Under the pieces are notes generated by a model. It saw only the letters and a list, made by a program, of their open reading frames with translations. It ran no database searches and was not told the origin of the DNA. Positions 5,581 through 6,358 of a stretch of DNA of 6,358 nucleotides are shown here, in pieces. Origin of the DNA: Chloroflexota bacterium (GTDB lineage Bacteria; Chloroflexota; Anaerolineae; J036; Brachytrichaceae); contig JAKALH010000180.1 in assembly GCA_021813225.1 (NCBI GenBank), positions 1-6,358 of the forward strand, read 5' to 3'. The translations under genes were made by a program, and so were the position numbers. Position 1 is the stretch's first letter. Each line of letters starts with the position of its first letter.

Positions 5581-6358
5581 ATGAAGACACTGGTGGCGAT
5601 TTTCGCGCATCCCGACGACGAGTCGTTCGGCATTGGCGGCACACTGGCCCGCTATTCAAAACAGGGGATCTCAACCTATTACCTGTGCGCTACACGGGGT
5701 GAATCCGGCTCTGTCGACCCGGAGATGATGAAGGGGTTCTCGACGGTGGCCGAATTGCGCAGCAATGAGTTGGAATGCGCCTCGCGCGAACTGGGGCTGA
5801 CGGCGGTGCGATATCTCAACTACCGGGATTCCGGCATGCTTGGCTCGGAAGACAACCGCAACGCAGCGTCGCTCTTTGCCGCAGCGACAGATGATGTCGC
5901 CAGGCGCATTATCGGCCATATTGAGGAACTCCGCCCGGATGTCGTCATCACGCATGATCAATTCGGTGGATACGGTCACCCGGACCATATCAAACTGCAC
6001 CAGGCCACGATGCGCGCCTTTGAACTGCTGTATGGTCTGAGGTTTGGCGCAAACGCAAAAGGGCTGACCACTGTCGTCGGCACAGCAGGCAACGACGCAG
6101 CAGCCCACTCGATCCCCCGGCTGTATGTCACTGCGTTCTCGCGCAAGTTTCTGGCGCTGGCAGTACGCCTGCTGCCGCTCGCAGGGCAGAACCCTCACAA
6201 GTTCGGTCGCAATAAGGACATCGACCTGGTACAGATGTCTTCCTGGTTTGTGCCGATCACCGCAACGCTGGATGTGAAAGACTACCTGCCGTATAAAGAG
6301 CGCGCATCGGCATGTCATATCAGCCAGCGCCCGCCTGGTCAGCGCCCGAATTTCGTGG
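5581..6358 (+). CDS. PIG-L/LmbE-family zinc N-deacetylase (partial, 3' end outside window)
   Basis: Reading from ATG 5581, the frame stays open for 259 residues to the window edge. The family removes acetyl groups from N-acetylglucosamine-type sugars; members include MshB in mycothiol synthesis, BshB in bacillithiol synthesis, and antibiotic-tailoring enzymes. The N-terminus has the first strand and AHPDDES at 9-15, giving zinc ligands His10 and Asp13 with Asp12 as likely general base. ATRGESG at 37-43 matches the conserved turn after the third strand. ITHDQFGGYGHPDH at 123-136 supplies the third ligand, His136. Residues 150-200 are more hydrophobic and variable, as in this family near the substrate site. 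An in-frame stop at 5557-5559 and no other start codon before 5581 fix this start. AGGA at 5566-5569 is 11 bases away, longer than ideal. The family usually has 220-300 residues, so little should be missing. The physiological substrate is unknown. Confidence 0.9.
   Translation, partial: MKTLVAIFAHPDDESFGIGGTLARYSKQGISTYYLCATRGESGSVDPEMMKGFSTVAELRSNELECASRELGLTAVRYLNYRDSGMLGSEDNRNAASLFAAATDDVARRIIGHIEELRPDVVITHDQFGGYGHPDHIKLHQATMRAFELLYGLRFGANAKGLTTVVGTAGNDAAAHSIPRLYVTAFSRKFLALAVRLLPLAGQNPHKFGRNKDIDLVQMSSWFVPITATLDVKDYLPYKERASACHISQRPPGQRPNFV

Noticed and set aside
5671..6318. Open frame of 215 codons on the minus strand near the window end
   Set aside because: The opposite plus frame carries the AHPDDES and GHPDH motifs of PIG-L deacetylases across the same bases. 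The minus frame has no motif.

Overview
This is bacterial chromosomal sequence of moderately high GC with tightly packed genes. It holds no mobile element, CRISPR array, tRNA or rRNA that I can see. The host cannot be fixed from the sequence. The mix of a zinc polyol-type dehydrogenase, an FAD-less molybdenum hydroxylase, a threonine aldolase and a PIG-L deacetylase recalls free-living heterotrophs such as Chloroflexota, but that is only a guess.

Layout. Bases 1-53 carry the last 16 codons of a plus-strand gene whose tail resembles Gfo/Idh/MocA oxidoreductases. About 200 bases without a gene follow, containing two good hairpins, one past the stop of each of two convergent genes. Bases 255-1271 on the minus strand encode a complete zinc-dependent medium-chain alcohol/polyol dehydrogenase. 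A divergent intergenic region of about 120 bp (1272-1392) has a perfect TATAAT for the plus-strand gene, a tandem 9-bp repeat in the -35 position, and a weaker inverted repeat. A plus-strand cluster then runs to the window end: a 1014-residue molybdenum hydroxylase (two [2Fe-2S] domains fused to the molybdopterin domains, no FAD domain), a low-specificity L-threonine aldolase 15 bp downstream, and, 78 bp further on, a PIG-L/LmbE zinc deacetylase cut by the window edge.

How the genes may work together. The left part looks like sugar or polyol oxidation. In the right part, threonine aldolase releases glycine and acetaldehyde. The hydroxylase has the domain order of the FAD-less aldehyde oxidoreductase of Desulfovibrio, and its substrate pocket lacks the residues that bind purines in xanthine oxidase. 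A link in which the aldolase makes an aldehyde and the hydroxylase oxidises it is therefore plausible, but it is an inference. I see no wholly new system. The most useful observations are the altered hydroxylase pocket, the missing FAD partner, and the repeat in the divergent promoter region.
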